From positions 71,255 through 135,254 of the forward strand of contig JAEWBO010000005.1 in NCBI GenBank assembly GCA_023391105.1: a stretch of 64,000 nt of DNA, given 5' to 3'. The notes beneath the pieces were generated by a model, which worked only from the letters and a program-made list of their open reading frames with translations, was not told the DNA's origin and did no database searches. Position 1 is the stretch's first letter; each line of letters starts with the position of its first letter. Source of the DNA: Bacillota bacterium. GTDB lineage: Bacteria > Bacillota > Clostridia > Christensenellales > SZUA-584. Positions 8,884 through 17,707 of the stretch are shown here, piece by piece. A program made the position numbers and the translations under genes.

Positions 8884-9432
8884 ATGAAAAGCAAGGCGCA
8901 CGCAAAATTGAAAAGATGGAGCTTTTTCGGGGCGTTTGTCATATTCGCGATTGCGGGGCTCTGGCACTTTCTCTACGAATGGCTGCCATGCGGTTTCACG
9001 GCGATTCTCGCCCCTGTGAATGAAAGCCCTTGGGAGCATACGAAGCTGTTTTTTGCGCCTGCCCTCATCTATTTTCTGATCGGACGGCTGACTGTGGGCA
9101 GAAAGTATCCGAATTTTACGTTTGCGCATGCGGCCGTGCTGCCTTTTATGCCGATGCTTATGCTGGCGCTTCATTACTTTTTTCGTGCCATCGGCATCAA
9201 ATCTTTGGCATTAGATATTGTGATCACCTTCGTCGTGATCGCGCTCGCACTATACGCGGCATATCGAATGACGGTGTCCGTGATGCATATGGATACACCC
9301 GTTTACCGTATGGCGGCGCTATTGACGGTGGCTGGCATGCTGTTCGTATTTATCACTTTTACATTTTATCCGCCGCATATCCCACTCTTTCAGGATAGAA
9401 ACACGATGAAATTCGGCATTCCTATTAAGTAA
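8884..9432 (+). CDS. DUF6512-like integral membrane protein
   Basis: 182 residues from ATG at 8884, 25 bases after radA; the ribosome-binding site is weak, so it may depend on radA translation. About five hydrophobic helices. Conserved-looking motifs are HFLYEW near the first helix, PVNESPWEHTKL in a loop and FTFYPPHIPLF at the C-terminus, which I associate with DUF6512 of Clostridia. Function unknown. The His/Trp/Asn-rich loop could be a binding site, but nothing more can be said. Confidence 0.7.
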   Translation: MKSKAHAKLKRWSFFGAFVIFAIAGLWHFLYEWLPCGFTAILAPVNESPWEHTKLFFAPALIYFLIGRLTVGRKYPNFTFAHAAVLPFMPMLMLALHYFFRAIGIKSLALDIVITFVVIALALYAAYRMTVSVMHMDTPVYRMAALLTVAGMLFVFITFTFYPPHIPLFQDRNTMKFGIPIK

Positions 9433-9489
9433 ACATTCCCAAAACTATCAGCATTGTGAATATTTTGTTAAGCCTTTCACAGCGCTCTG

Positions 9490-9516
9490 TTTACAAAGCG
9501 CTATCCTTGGTAGAAT
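9490..9516 (+). promoter_or_regulatory. Possible promoter of the MacAB-like operon
   Basis: TTTACA (9490-9495) and TAGAAT (9511-9516), but the 15-base spacer is shorter than usual. It overlaps an AGCGCT...AGCGCT inverted repeat that could be an operator. Confidence 0.35.
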
Positions 9517-9575
9517 AGCTGTCAAGATCATTTTTTGTCAGTCAACAGATTTTACATATTTGGAGGACATGCTCG

Positions 9576-11147
9576 ATGAGTCAAAAAAAGAAATCAAAGA
9601 AAAGGATCATCATTTTAATCGTTGTTCTAGTGATCGTGGTGCTTGCGGTGCTCGGATTTGTTCGTATGCGTGCGAATATTGCTGAGATGGCCAAAACCAC
9701 ATACGATATCGTGGATGTCACGAAGGGTACGATTGAGGTGAAGGTGAAGGGCGCAGGCACAGTGGAGCCGCTAAACGACGATACTGTCTATGCGAATGCC
9801 GCAGGGACTGTGACAGATGTGCTGTTTGAGGACGGCGATGCGGTGAGCGCAGGAGATATCATCGCGGTGCTTGAAAGCGACGCACTGGAATCTGAAAAGA
9901 GTAGCATTAGGCAGCAGATCGATGAGCTGGACATGTCCATATCAACCGCCCGCTCGACGTCCGGCAGCAAAAATGTTGTATCGCCCATAGAAGGCAAAGT
10001 GAAGGCTGTTTACGCCAAGGAAGGCGATACGGTGGACGCGGTGATGGATCGAGACGGCGCGCTGGCGCTTGTCTGTGCGGACGACCTCATGGAAACTGTG
10101 GTGCCGTATGAGAGCGCTATTTCGCCCGGAGATGCTGTCACAGTGACGGTGGGCACGCAGAGCGTGAGCGGCGTGGTGGTGAGCACGTCCGGCGGCAAAG
10201 CCACTGTGCAGTTTGAGGACAGCGATTTTGCGCTGGGCGACAGCGCTGTGGTGACGGATGCAAACGGTTCTGAAATCGGCGGCGGCACCGTCTCTGTGGC
10301 AAATCCGGTTATCGTTTCGGCGCGCGGAGGCACTGTGGATGATGTGCGCGCGGCGGTTGGTGACGATGTGTCGCGCGGCGACAAGCTGTTTACGCTCGAA
10401 GGCGAGATACTCTCAAGCTCGCTTTATTCGCTGCTGGAGCAGCGTGAGAGCCTTCAGGAGGATCTTGACGACATATTGGCCGATATTGATGGCCTGAGCG
10501 TACGCGCGGGCGCTGACGGCGTAATAACGGGACTCTCGCTCAAGAAGGGACAGCCGGTGCAGCAGGGGGCGGCGCTGTTCACAGTGCAGAGCAGCCATGC
10601 GGTGAAAATCGACGTAGAGATCGACGAGCTGGATATTGCCGAGATTGAAATCGGCGATGACGTCACGTTGACGTTCGACGCGTTGCCCGAGAAGACTTAC
10701 ACGGCGGATATCATCAAGATCAACCCGGTCGGTGTGGCGAATAACAACGTGACCAAATATACAATCACGCTTTCACTGGAGGATGCGCAGGATGTCATGC
10801 TCGGAATGAGCGCGGATGTGCAGATCGTATCGCGGCAGGCGCAGGAAGTGCTGCTGATCCCCGTGGAGGCGATACAGGTGATCAACGGTGAGAAGTTTGT
10901 TGTTTTGGAAGGGGATATCGATAAGGATCTCATGTATACACCGGCCACACACAAGGTTTTGACGGGAATCACAGACGGGGTGAGTATTGAGATTACCGAA
11001 GGTCTTAATGAAGGAGACCGTGTGGCGGTGCCACAGGTGAAAGAAATGAGTATGCAGGAGCAGATGTGGAGCCGCGGCGGCGGTGGCTTTGGCGGTAATG
11101 GCAATGACGAAAGTCCCGGCGGCGGCAGCACAGCTGCCAGCCAGTAA
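9576..11147 (+). CDS. HlyD/MacA-family efflux adaptor subunit
   Basis: 523 residues. ATG at 9576 follows GGAGG (9562-9566). A Lys-rich N-terminus and one hydrophobic helix (about 8-27) anchor it in the membrane. Two lipoyl/biotinyl-like half-motifs flank a coiled-coil hairpin (a first segment near 105-130 and a longer one near 275-310), then a beta-barrel domain (about 345-440). The C-terminus is Gly-rich (GGGGFGGNGN). In Gram-positives such adaptors work with MacB-like ABC transporters to export peptides or drugs. It is the first gene of a three-gene operon. Confidence 0.88.
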   Translation: MSQKKKSKKRIIILIVVLVIVVLAVLGFVRMRANIAEMAKTTYDIVDVTKGTIEVKVKGAGTVEPLNDDTVYANAAGTVTDVLFEDGDAVSAGDIIAVLESDALESEKSSIRQQIDELDMSISTARSTSGSKNVVSPIEGKVKAVYAKEGDTVDAVMDRDGALALVCADDLMETVVPYESAISPGDAVTVTVGTQSVSGVVVSTSGGKATVQFEDSDFALGDSAVVTDANGSEIGGGTVSVANPVIVSARGGTVDDVRAAVGDDVSRGDKLFTLEGEILSSSLYSLLEQRESLQEDLDDILADIDGLSVRAGADGVITGLSLKKGQPVQQGAALFTVQSSHAVKIDVEIDELDIAEIEIGDDVTLTFDALPEKTYTADIIKINPVGVANNNVTKYTITLSLEDAQDVMLGMSADVQIVSRQAQEVLLIPVEAIQVINGEKFVVLEGDIDKDLMYTPATHKVLTGITDGVSIEITEGLNEGDRVAVPQVKEMSMQEQMWSRGGGGFGGNGNDESPGGGSTAASQ

Positions 11148-11160
11148 AGAGGCGCAGGCT

Positions 11161-11853
11161 ATGATAGAACTGCGCAATGTCAAAAAGACGTACCAGATGG
11201 GTGAGGCGGAAGTTCACGCACTGGACGGCGTATCGCTGACCATAAAGGACGGCGAGTTCGTCGCGGTTGTCGGGCCGTCGGGCAGCGGGAAATCCACGCT
11301 GATGAATATCATCGGCTGCCTCGACCTTGCGGACGAGGGTGAATACTGGCTGAACGGTCAGCTCATCGACGACTATACCGAGCGACAGCTCGGAGAGATC
11401 AGAAACAAGGAGATCGGCTTTATATTTCAGCAGTTCAATCTCTTAAGCAAACTCACGGCGTATGAGAACGTGGAGCTGCCGCTGATCTATCAGGGACTGC
11501 CGTTGTCCGAACGTAAAAAGCGCGTCACGGATTCGCTTGCGAAGGTGGGGCTCATGGACAGAATGGCGCATAAGCCGACCGAGCTTTCGGGCGGTCAGCA
11601 GCAGCGCGTCGCGATTGCGCGAGCGCTGTCTACCCAGCCGACGCTGATACTTGCCGACGAACCCACGGGCAACCTTGATTCGCATTCGGGCAAAGAGATT
11701 ATGGGCATGTTGATGGATCTGCACCGCGAAGGACGCGGCATATTGTTGATTACGCACGATCCCGGTGTGGCAAAGCTTGCAAGCCGTAGGCTTCACATTA
11801 TGGACGGGTGTTTGGTGGAGGATGAAAGCTTGGACGGAGGTGAGGCCGTATGA
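11161..11853 (+). CDS. MacB/LolD-type ABC transporter ATP-binding protein
   Basis: 230 residues from ATG at 11161; earlier in-frame starts lie inside the adaptor gene. Walker A GPSGSGKST, Q-loop FIFQQFNLL, signature LSGGQQQRVAIARA, Walker B LILADEPTGNLD and switch histidine (ITHD) are all intact. It supplies ATP hydrolysis for the FtsX-like permease encoded next, whose start codon overlaps this stop (ATGA). Confidence 0.95.
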   Translation: MIELRNVKKTYQMGEAEVHALDGVSLTIKDGEFVAVVGPSGSGKSTLMNIIGCLDLADEGEYWLNGQLIDDYTERQLGEIRNKEIGFIFQQFNLLSKLTAYENVELPLIYQGLPLSERKKRVTDSLAKVGLMDRMAHKPTELSGGQQQRVAIARALSTQPTLILADEPTGNLDSHSGKEIMGMLMDLHREGRGILLITHDPGVAKLASRRLHIMDGCLVEDESLDGGEAV

Positions 11854-13013
11854 AATTCTCACAGGCTCTGAAAATGGCGTTTGTGGCGCTTAAGGGCAAC
11901 AAAATGCGTTCGTTCCTCACGATGCTGGGTATCATCATCGGTGTGGTGGCGGTCACGCTGCTGATATCGGTGGTGCAGGGCGCGACGGGGGAGATCACAG
12001 GGCAGATCGAGAGCCTTGGCTCTAACCTGCTTCAGGTATCGATGTTGGGCACAGAGCCCACGTACTTGACGCTCAGTGATTTAGATAAGCTAAAGGATGA
12101 TCCGTCGATATACGACGTGACGGGTATTGTATCGCGTACGGTTAATGTGACGGCGGGCGTGGAGGACGGCGACTACGCGGTGGAAGGCGTGACCGACAGC
12201 TATCAGCAAATCACCGGGCAGGTGATTGACCAGGGGCGCTTTATATGCGATATCGACGTGGAAGCGCACACATACAACGCTGTGGTGGGCACGGACGTGG
12301 CGGATGAGCTGTTCGGCACCAAGGACTGCATTGGCAACACGCTGGAGATCAAAGGGTATGACTTTACGGTCGTCGGCTTGCTCGAGCCATCGGATACGAT
12401 GCTGGCAAATAAGAACACCACGATCATCATACCGCTGACATCGGCACAGCGTATGTTCGCCAATAAGGAGTTTGGCACGCTGTATGTCTCGGCAACTGCG
12501 CCCGATACGGTGGACGCGGCGGAAGACGCGACGGACGATTTTCTCATACGTGAACTCGGCAGCGATGACAATTATATGATCATCAACCAGAACGCGATCA
12601 TCGAGGTGATGAACGAGGTGATGAGCGTCATGACGATACTGCTTTCGGGTATCGCGGCAATATCGCTGCTTGTGGGCGGCATCGGCATCATGAATATCAT
12701 GCTGGTGTCTGTGACGGAGCGCACGCGCGAGATCGGCATCAGAAAAGCCATCGGCGCTCAGCGCACTGATATCCTCTCGCAGTTCCTGATCGAGGCGGTC
12801 GTGCTCTCGGTTGCGGGCGGTATCATCGGTGTCGGTTTGAGTTACTTAGGCCTTCAGGTGATCGGTACGGCGATGGAGATATCTATGGGCATGTCTGTCG
12901 GCACGATCGTGCTGGCGCTTGGGTTCTCGGCGTTTGTGGGCGTGGTGTTCGGCATCTATCCCGCGAACAAGGCCGCAACATTGAAGCCGATTGACGCGCT
13001 GAGATACGAATAA
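11850..13013 (+). CDS. MacB-like FtsX-domain ABC permease
   Basis: 387 residues. N-terminal helix (about 18-45, with the family motif RSFLTMLGIIIGV), a large extracellular MacB_PCD domain (about 50-245), then three helices ending in the FtsX core (GGIGIMNIMLVSVTERTREIG; IYPANKAA). Overlap with the ATPase by four bases shows translational coupling. With the adaptor it forms a mechanotransmission-type exporter, probably for peptides or antibiotics. The cargo is unknown. Confidence 0.95.
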   Translation: MKFSQALKMAFVALKGNKMRSFLTMLGIIIGVVAVTLLISVVQGATGEITGQIESLGSNLLQVSMLGTEPTYLTLSDLDKLKDDPSIYDVTGIVSRTVNVTAGVEDGDYAVEGVTDSYQQITGQVIDQGRFICDIDVEAHTYNAVVGTDVADELFGTKDCIGNTLEIKGYDFTVVGLLEPSDTMLANKNTTIIIPLTSAQRMFANKEFGTLYVSATAPDTVDAAEDATDDFLIRELGSDDNYMIINQNAIIEVMNEVMSVMTILLSGIAAISLLVGGIGIMNIMLVSVTERTREIGIRKAIGAQRTDILSQFLIEAVVLSVAGGIIGVGLSYLGLQVIGTAMEISMGMSVGTIVLALGFSAFVGVVFGIYPANKAATLKPIDALRYE

Positions 13014-13043
13014 GGAATCGTAACGAAACAAAGAATGCAAATG

Positions 13044-13066
13044 AGCCATACCGCAGTGGTGTGGCT
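13044..13066 (+). terminator. Hairpin copy 1 after the MacAB-like operon (no T-run)
   Basis: AGCCATACC / GGTGTGGCT, a 9-bp stem with one G-T pair. It is nearly identical to the hairpin at 13200-13220, which does have a T-run. This copy seems to have lost its tail. Confidence 0.6.
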
Positions 13067-13090
13067 TCAGAGTGTCAAAAAGTTACTTAT

Positions 13091-13174
13091 GTCATTCCGA
13101 TTGAGCGTAAGCGATTGAGGAATCCTCTTCTACAAAGCGATTTTCATGGGATTCCTCGACAGGCTCGGAATGAC
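13091..13174. repeat. Palindromic intergenic element with GTCATTCCG ends
   Basis: 84 bases. The left end GTCATTCCGATTGAGCG...GAGGAATCC and the right end GGATTCCTCGACAGGCTCGGAATGAC are imperfect inverted copies. A related element is at 48961-49079. It sits just upstream of a decayed Y1 transposase and looks like a REP or MITE-type element. Confidence 0.7.
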
Positions 13175-13199
13175 AAAACAAGGTTTATCGACAGACTGG

Positions 13200-13225
13200 A
13201 GCCATACCAGTGGTGTGGCTTTTTT
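13200..13225 (+). terminator. Terminator hairpin copy 2
   Basis: AGCCATACC / GGTGTGGCT stem, 3-base loop and TTTTT tail. It is a duplicate of the hairpin at 13044, and the palindromic element lies between the two. Confidence 0.75.
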
Positions 13226-13248
13226 GATGGAACAAGGTATTTGGATAA

Positions 13249-13751
13249 ATGTGTCGAACTCCCTTGTTAAATTTGCATATGTATATGCATTTGGTATATG
13301 ATAACAGCAGTGACGGTTATTATTTCGTTACAATATGCACGCAAAACAAAGCTCACATATTCGGCTCTGTGATTGATGGCAAAGTTCAGATGAATCAATT
13401 TGGTTGTATAGCAACTGAGGAGCTTGAAAATATTGCATGTCATTATGAATTGATTTCTGCGATTAAATTTTTGTCATGCCGAATCATGTTCATGCGATTA
13501 TTGTGATAAACAATGAGGAACGGTCGAGACCGTTCCCTACGGCGTTGCCCACAGTTATTGGGCTATACAAATCCGGTGTGTCAAAACGGATACATCAGTT
13601 AAATCCAGATTTGAACGTTTGGCAAAAATCCTTCTATGACCATATCATTCGCGATGAAAACGAATATCTGCGTGTTTGGAAATACATCGACGAGAACCCA
13701 ATCAAATGGGACACGGACGAATACTATACAACCCGTAGAGAAGGGTCTTGA
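13249..13751 (+). pseudogene. Frameshifted Y1 (IS200/RAYT-like) transposase
   Basis: Two frames together encode one Y1-transposase-like protein. The first carries GYYFVTICTQNK (the usual YFVTICT start), the second begins at MPNHVHAIIVI, the HUH-type metal site region of the family, and continues through NVWQKSFYDHIIRDENEY with the catalytic tyrosine region to ENPIKW. The break is near 13470, where a one-base loss in a T-run shifts the frame just before the MPNHVH motif. The N-terminus is also degraded. It is probably inactive. RAYTs act on palindromic repeats, and such a repeat lies 75 bases upstream. Confidence 0.8.
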
Positions 13752-13841
13752 CCCTTTTGCCTCTGGAGGCCTCCATTTCGTTAAGGAATATAGATAAAAA
13801 TGTCGTAATATAAAAAATAACAAAGCAGAAAGAAGAAGATT

Positions 13842-14246
13842 ATGCTGAATAAATCTCCAAGCGGAAGCCTGTGCCCTTATTATTACAAGGGAGGAGAACT
13901 GCATCCGCTTAAATACGGCAGTTGCTTTAATAGCAGAAGTAAACTGTTTGAGGTCATGAAAGCCGAAGAGGCGTTTATATTAAAATCACCCGAGCGGCAT
14001 AACCGCCGGATATGGGTTGATCTTTATGAGACCAAGCTGGATGACGCGGTCATCAACGCGCTTGCGGCGCACATCAAAGCGATACAGGAAAAAATACTGA
14101 GGTTATGTTTCGTAGGGTGTTCGCCATTCAGTGCCAGAAAGATCAACAAGCAGATCGTTATGAACCAGATCGATATTCCGGAACCAATACGGTTCTTTGC
14201 TGATCCCGAAAAGGCCAAGGAGTGGCTTGTTGGAGCTGGCGTCTGA
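13842..14246 (+). CDS. Hypothetical protein, possibly STAS-like
   Basis: 134 residues; weak ribosome-binding site (AGAAGAAG). No signal peptide or membrane helix. The arrangement of a strand (IWVDLYETKLDD), a helix (NALAAHIKAIQEKI), a strand (LRLCFVGC) and a C-terminal PEKAKEWLVG helix resembles small STAS/SpoIIAA-like proteins, but the match is by shape, not motif. The N-terminal part has CPYYYKGGELHPLKYG, unlike STAS. Stands alone between the transposase remnant and a convergent ABC operon. Confidence 0.6.
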   Translation: MLNKSPSGSLCPYYYKGGELHPLKYGSCFNSRSKLFEVMKAEEAFILKSPERHNRRIWVDLYETKLDDAVINALAAHIKAIQEKILRLCFVGCSPFSARKINKQIVMNQIDIPEPIRFFADPEKAKEWLVGAGV

Positions 14247-14309
14247 ACCTTGCGAAGCATTATTGAATAGAGTACGTTTAGCAAGCCCTCAAGTAATTAT
14301 CAAACAGAC

Positions 14310-15065
14310 TTAAACCGTCAGCAGCTTGCTCATGAAATCGCGCGTACGCTGCTGGCTGGGATTGCGCAGCACCTCGGATGGCGTGCCCTGCTCCACCACA
14401 AGCCCGTCGTCCATGAACAGCACTTCGTTCGCGACCTCGCCCGCAAACCCCATCTCATGCGTCACCACGACCATGGTCATGTGCTCAGAGGCCAGCTGCT
14501 TCATCACAGCCAAAACCTCGCCGGTGAGCTCCGGGTCCAGCGCGGACGTGGGCTCGTCGAAACAGAGTATTTCGGGCTTTAGCGCAAGCGCGCGCGCAAT
14601 CGCCACACGCTGCTGCTGCCCGCCGGACAGCTCGCACGGATAGCTTTTTTCTTTGTTTGAAAGTCCCACCTTGCGCAAAAGCTCGCGGCAGTTCGCTTCG
14701 ATGGCCGCCTTGTTCGCGCTTTCCTCCTGCAAGGGCGCAAGCATGAGGTTTTGCATCACAGATAGATGCGGAAACAGATTAAAATCCTGAAACACCATGC
14801 CGAGCCGCTTGCGCAGCGCGCGCTTTTTCGCGGGCTCCGCGAAGTGAATTTTGCCGCCTTCTTCATGGAAAAGATATTCGCCGTCTATTTCAAGGCTGCC
14901 GCCGTTCACCGTCTCCAGCAGATTGATACAGCGTAAAAACGTGCTTTTTCCCGAGCCCGACGGGCCGATGATCGCGATCACGTCACCCTTGTTCACTTCA
15001 AGGTCAACGCCTTTAAGCACCTGAAGCTTTCCAAAATTCTTTTTTATATTCGTGGCTTTGAGCAT
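14310..15065 (-). CDS. Polar amino-acid ABC transporter ATP-binding protein (GlnQ type)
   Basis: 251 residues. Walker A GPSGSGKST, Q-loop VFQDFNLFPHL, signature LSGGQQQRVAIARAL, Walker B LCFDEPTSALDPE, all typical of the GlnQ/HisP group. The GGAGG site directly abuts the permease stop codon, so it is the last gene of a binding protein-permease-ATPase operon on the minus strand. It energises uptake of a polar amino acid across the membrane. Confidence 0.95.
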   Translation of the reverse strand: MLKATNIKKNFGKLQVLKGVDLEVNKGDVIAIIGPSGSGKSTFLRCINLLETVNGGSLEIDGEYLFHEEGGKIHFAEPAKKRALRKRLGMVFQDFNLFPHLSVMQNLMLAPLQEESANKAAIEANCRELLRKVGLSNKEKSYPCELSGGQQQRVAIARALALKPEILCFDEPTSALDPELTGEVLAVMKQLASEHMTMVVVTHEMGFAGEVANEVLFMDDGLVVEQGTPSEVLRNPSQQRTRDFMSKLLTV

Positions 15066-15074
15066 GTCTGCCTC

Positions 15075-15737
15075 CTACCTGTAATAAGCGAATTTGCGTT
15101 CAATATGCGTCAGCAGCTTGGTCAGAAGCCCTGTCATCACAAGAAAGAACACGGCTGCAATCACAAACGGCATAATAGACACTTCGCGCAGTACGGCGAT
15201 TTTCGCTTCTTTCAAAAGGTCACTCATGGCGATGGCATAAACAAGCGCTGTGTCCTTTACGAGATTAATGGTTTCATTGCCCAAGGGCGGCAGTATACGC
15301 TTGATGACCTGCGGCAGTATGATCTTCGTGAACGTCACTCTGTTCGACAGTCCCAGTACATGCGCGGCTTCGTACTGTCCCTTGGGAATAGACTGTATGC
15401 CGCCGCGGTAGATTTCCGCAAAATATGCCGCATAGTTAAGAATAAATGCCAGAATCGCCGCAAGCTCCCTGCTAAACGTAAAGCCGATGATAAGCGGCAC
15501 GCCAAAGAACATAAATAGAAGCTGGAGCATCAAAGGTGTACCGCGGAAATAAAATATATAAAGCTTGGAAATTCCAACAAACACCTTGTTTTTAGAGAGC
15601 CGCATCTGGCATATAAGCAGCCCGAGCGGCAGAGCAAAAAGCAGCGTGAACGCCCAAACTTCGATGTTCACCAGTGTGCCGCCCAGCATTTCAGACAGCA
15701 GGCTGCCCAGCTTGTTTAAATCCTGAAAATACTCCAT
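15075..15737 (-). CDS. Polar amino-acid ABC transporter permease (HisM/GlnP type)
   Basis: 220 residues, about five membrane helices. The EAA loop that contacts the ATPase is visible as YEAAHVLGLSNRVTFTKIIL. The FRGTPLMLQL motif is characteristic of amino-acid permeases of this family. It lies between the solute-binding protein and ATPase genes, with a stable hairpin upstream that probably reduces its expression relative to the binding protein. Confidence 0.95.
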   Translation of the reverse strand: MEYFQDLNKLGSLLSEMLGGTLVNIEVWAFTLLFALPLGLLICQMRLSKNKVFVGISKLYIFYFRGTPLMLQLLFMFFGVPLIIGFTFSRELAAILAFILNYAAYFAEIYRGGIQSIPKGQYEAAHVLGLSNRVTFTKIILPQVIKRILPPLGNETINLVKDTALVYAIAMSDLLKEAKIAVLREVSIMPFVIAAVFFLVMTGLLTKLLTHIERKFAYYR

Positions 15738-15804
15738 TGTTATCTCCCGTTTACAATTTGCAGATGCTTTCTAATGAATCAGAAAAGATCTGCAAAATGA
15801 TAAA

Positions 15805-15833
15805 TGCAGGCAGACCCTAAGAGTCTGCCTGCA
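15805..15833 (-). promoter_or_regulatory. Intergenic hairpin between binding-protein and permease genes
   Basis: Perfect 11-bp stem TGCAGGCAGAC / GTCTGCCTGCA with a 7-base loop. It lacks a strong T-run, so it is more likely a 3'-end stabiliser or partial terminator that keeps binding-protein mRNA in excess. Confidence 0.75.
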
Positions 15834-15844
15834 CCTATATTCAA

Positions 15845-16744
15845 TTATTCAGAAACCAGTATGTTTTCATTAAACCACTTTGTAGAGATTTCTGCTCCTT
15901 TTCCATCCGCAATAATGGCATCCAGTGTTTCCTGAACCTTATCTCTGAAGGCCTGGTCACCGAGTCTGAAAGCGATACCGTACTGCTCTTCACCAAAGTT
16001 GTCTTCAAGAATCGCGTAGAAGGCCGAATCTTCATCTTCAGCGATGTAGTATCTGCCCATGATCTCGTCAATGACCACCGCGTCCACGCTGCCCTGCTTT
16101 AATTCCATAAGCGCTTGCACATAATCCGGGCTGTCGATCAACTCGTCGAATGTATCCTTCACTTCCGGCTGGGCTTCAATGGCGCCCATGGCGCTGGACT
16201 CTGTCTGCGCAGCCACGATTTTGCCGGCGAGATCAGCAATGGATGTGATACCCGAGTCTGCAGCGACGATGACGATCTGGCGGTTATTCATATACGGGTC
16301 AGAGAACAACATGTCTTCTTTGCGCGCATCGGTGATGGTCAGGCCGTTCCAAATCACGTCGATGTTGCCATTGGCAAGTTCGAGTTCCTTGGAATCCCAG
16401 TCAACCGGCTGCAGTTTCAGCTCTAAGCCAAGACGCGAAGCGACTTCCTGGGCGAGCTCAATGTCGAAGCCGACGTGTTCGCCGCTTTCATCCTTAAAGC
16501 CCATGGGTGCAAAGGTTTCATCAAAACCAAGCGTAAACGAGCCCTTATCCTCGATCGTTTGCCAGGAAAGGTCTTCAGCGGGTTCTTCTGTCGGCTCTTC
16601 GGAAGGCTCTTCGGAAGGTGCTTCGGATGGCGCTTCGGTCGCAACAGGCGTTTCGGCGCTTTCGTCTGTGCTGGCAGGAGCCGAGCAAGCAGCAAAACTA
16701 AGCGTGAGCATGATCGCGAGAATCGCGATGAGTAGTTTCTTCAT
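15845..16744 (-). CDS. Amino-acid ABC transporter solute-binding lipoprotein
   Basis: 299 residues. ATG at 16744 is chosen because GGAGG lies just upstream, inside a longer in-frame extension that starts at 16759. Lipoprotein signal with lipobox LSFAAC and Cys about 20. A low-complexity Glu/Pro/Ser linker (E-A-P-S-E-E-P-S units) spaces the domain from the membrane. Then an SBP_bac_3 fold: GFDETFAPMGFKDESGEHVGF region, DVIWNGLTIT, and DAVVIDE. It captures a polar amino acid for the permease. Ligand not readable. Confidence 0.93.
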   Translation of the reverse strand: MKKLLIAILAIMLTLSFAACSAPASTDESAETPVATEAPSEAPSEEPSEEPTEEPAEDLSWQTIEDKGSFTLGFDETFAPMGFKDESGEHVGFDIELAQEVASRLGLELKLQPVDWDSKELELANGNIDVIWNGLTITDARKEDMLFSDPYMNNRQIVIVAADSGITSIADLAGKIVAAQTESSAMGAIEAQPEVKDTFDELIDSPDYVQALMELKQGSVDAVVIDEIMGRYYIAEDEDSAFYAILEDNFGEEQYGIAFRLGDQAFRDKVQETLDAIIADGKGAEISTKWFNENILVSE

Positions 16745-16788
16745 TTGTTTTTCCTCCATTGTGATTGTTTAAAATGACATACATGTGC

Positions 16789-16817
16789 ATTATAATTTAG
16801 TCAGTTAAATTAGTAAA
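16789..16817 (-). promoter_or_regulatory. Promoter of the amino-acid importer operon
   Basis: On the minus strand TTTACT, 17-base spacer and a perfect TATAAT, 45 bases ahead of the binding-protein start. Confidence 0.65.
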
Positions 16818-16886
16818 GAGTTAATTAGATCTATTGCGCTATAAGCCAGAACATACCAAAAAACGGACAAAGTACGTCAGATTGCT

Positions 16887-16914
16887 TTGTGTGTGTGCTC
16901 AGTCATGATATAAT
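16887..16914 (+). promoter_or_regulatory. Promoter of trmN6-rsmI
   Basis: TTGTGT, 16-base spacer, TATAAT (16909-16914), followed by GGAGGG and the GTG start at 16943. Confidence 0.55.
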
Positions 16915-16942
16915 GGTGCAAAAGCAATGGCGGAGGGTAACC

Positions 16943-17707
16943 GTGCAGCTGCAGCCGGGTGAAAAAATTGAAGATCTGCAAAACGGGTTCGTGATCATAC
17001 AGAATCCTCAGTTTTTCTCGTTCGGGACAGACGCGGTGCTGCTCTCGCATTTTGCGGACGTGGGGGCTGGTCAGCGCGTTGTCGATTTTGGTACGGGCTG
17101 CGGCATTATTCCGCTGCTGCTGTGCGCAAAGCGCCCTGATATCCACGTGACCGGCATCGAAATTCAAAGCGCGATTGCGGACATGGCGCAGCGAAGCGTG
17201 GCGATCAATAAGCTGGAAGCACATGTGCGAATTATTTGCGGGGATATCAAGGACGCAAAAAAATTTGTGCCGTACGGTGTGGATGTGGTGGTCTGCAATC
17301 CGCCGTATGAAAAGGCGGACGGGGGCAAGCCTAACGATAACGTGCATGTAAGTATCGCCAAGCGCGAAATCAAATGCACGCTTGAAGACGTGGTGGGGGC
17401 GGCAGCGAAGCTGCTGCGCACCGGCGGACGAATGTTCATGATTTACCGCACGGAGCGGTTTGCGGAGCTTATGGCGTGTATGCGAGCGAAAAAGATCGAG
17501 CCAAAACGTATACAGCTTGTTGCTTCTCAGATTGATAAAGCACCGAATTTCGCGCTCGTGGAAGGCCGGGCGGGTGCGCGAAGCGGGTTAAAGTTTGCGC
17601 CGACGCTCGTCATTTATGAAAAAGACGGCACCTACACAAAGGAGCTTAAGAAAATATATCGCATCGGGGAGGAAAAGCCGTGCTCTATATCGTGGCCACG
17701 CCCATAG
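16943..17707 (+). CDS. tRNA1(Val) A37 N6-methyltransferase-like protein
   Basis: 254 residues. GTG at 16943 follows GGAGGG (16932-16937) by 5 bases and gives the family start E-K-I-E-D-L-Q; an upstream GTG at 16889 overlaps the promoter. Rossmann methyltransferase: VVDFGTGCGIIPLLL (SAM loop) and VVCNPPYEK, the NPPY motif of adenine-N6 methyltransferases (TrmN6/YfiC group). It probably methylates tRNA. Its end overlaps rsmI by 28 bases, as commonly seen in Bacillota. Confidence 0.88.
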   Translation: MQLQPGEKIEDLQNGFVIIQNPQFFSFGTDAVLLSHFADVGAGQRVVDFGTGCGIIPLLLCAKRPDIHVTGIEIQSAIADMAQRSVAINKLEAHVRIICGDIKDAKKFVPYGVDVVVCNPPYEKADGGKPNDNVHVSIAKREIKCTLEDVVGAAAKLLRTGGRMFMIYRTERFAELMACMRAKKIEPKRIQLVASQIDKAPNFALVEGRAGARSGLKFAPTLVIYEKDGTYTKELKKIYRIGEEKPCSISWPRP

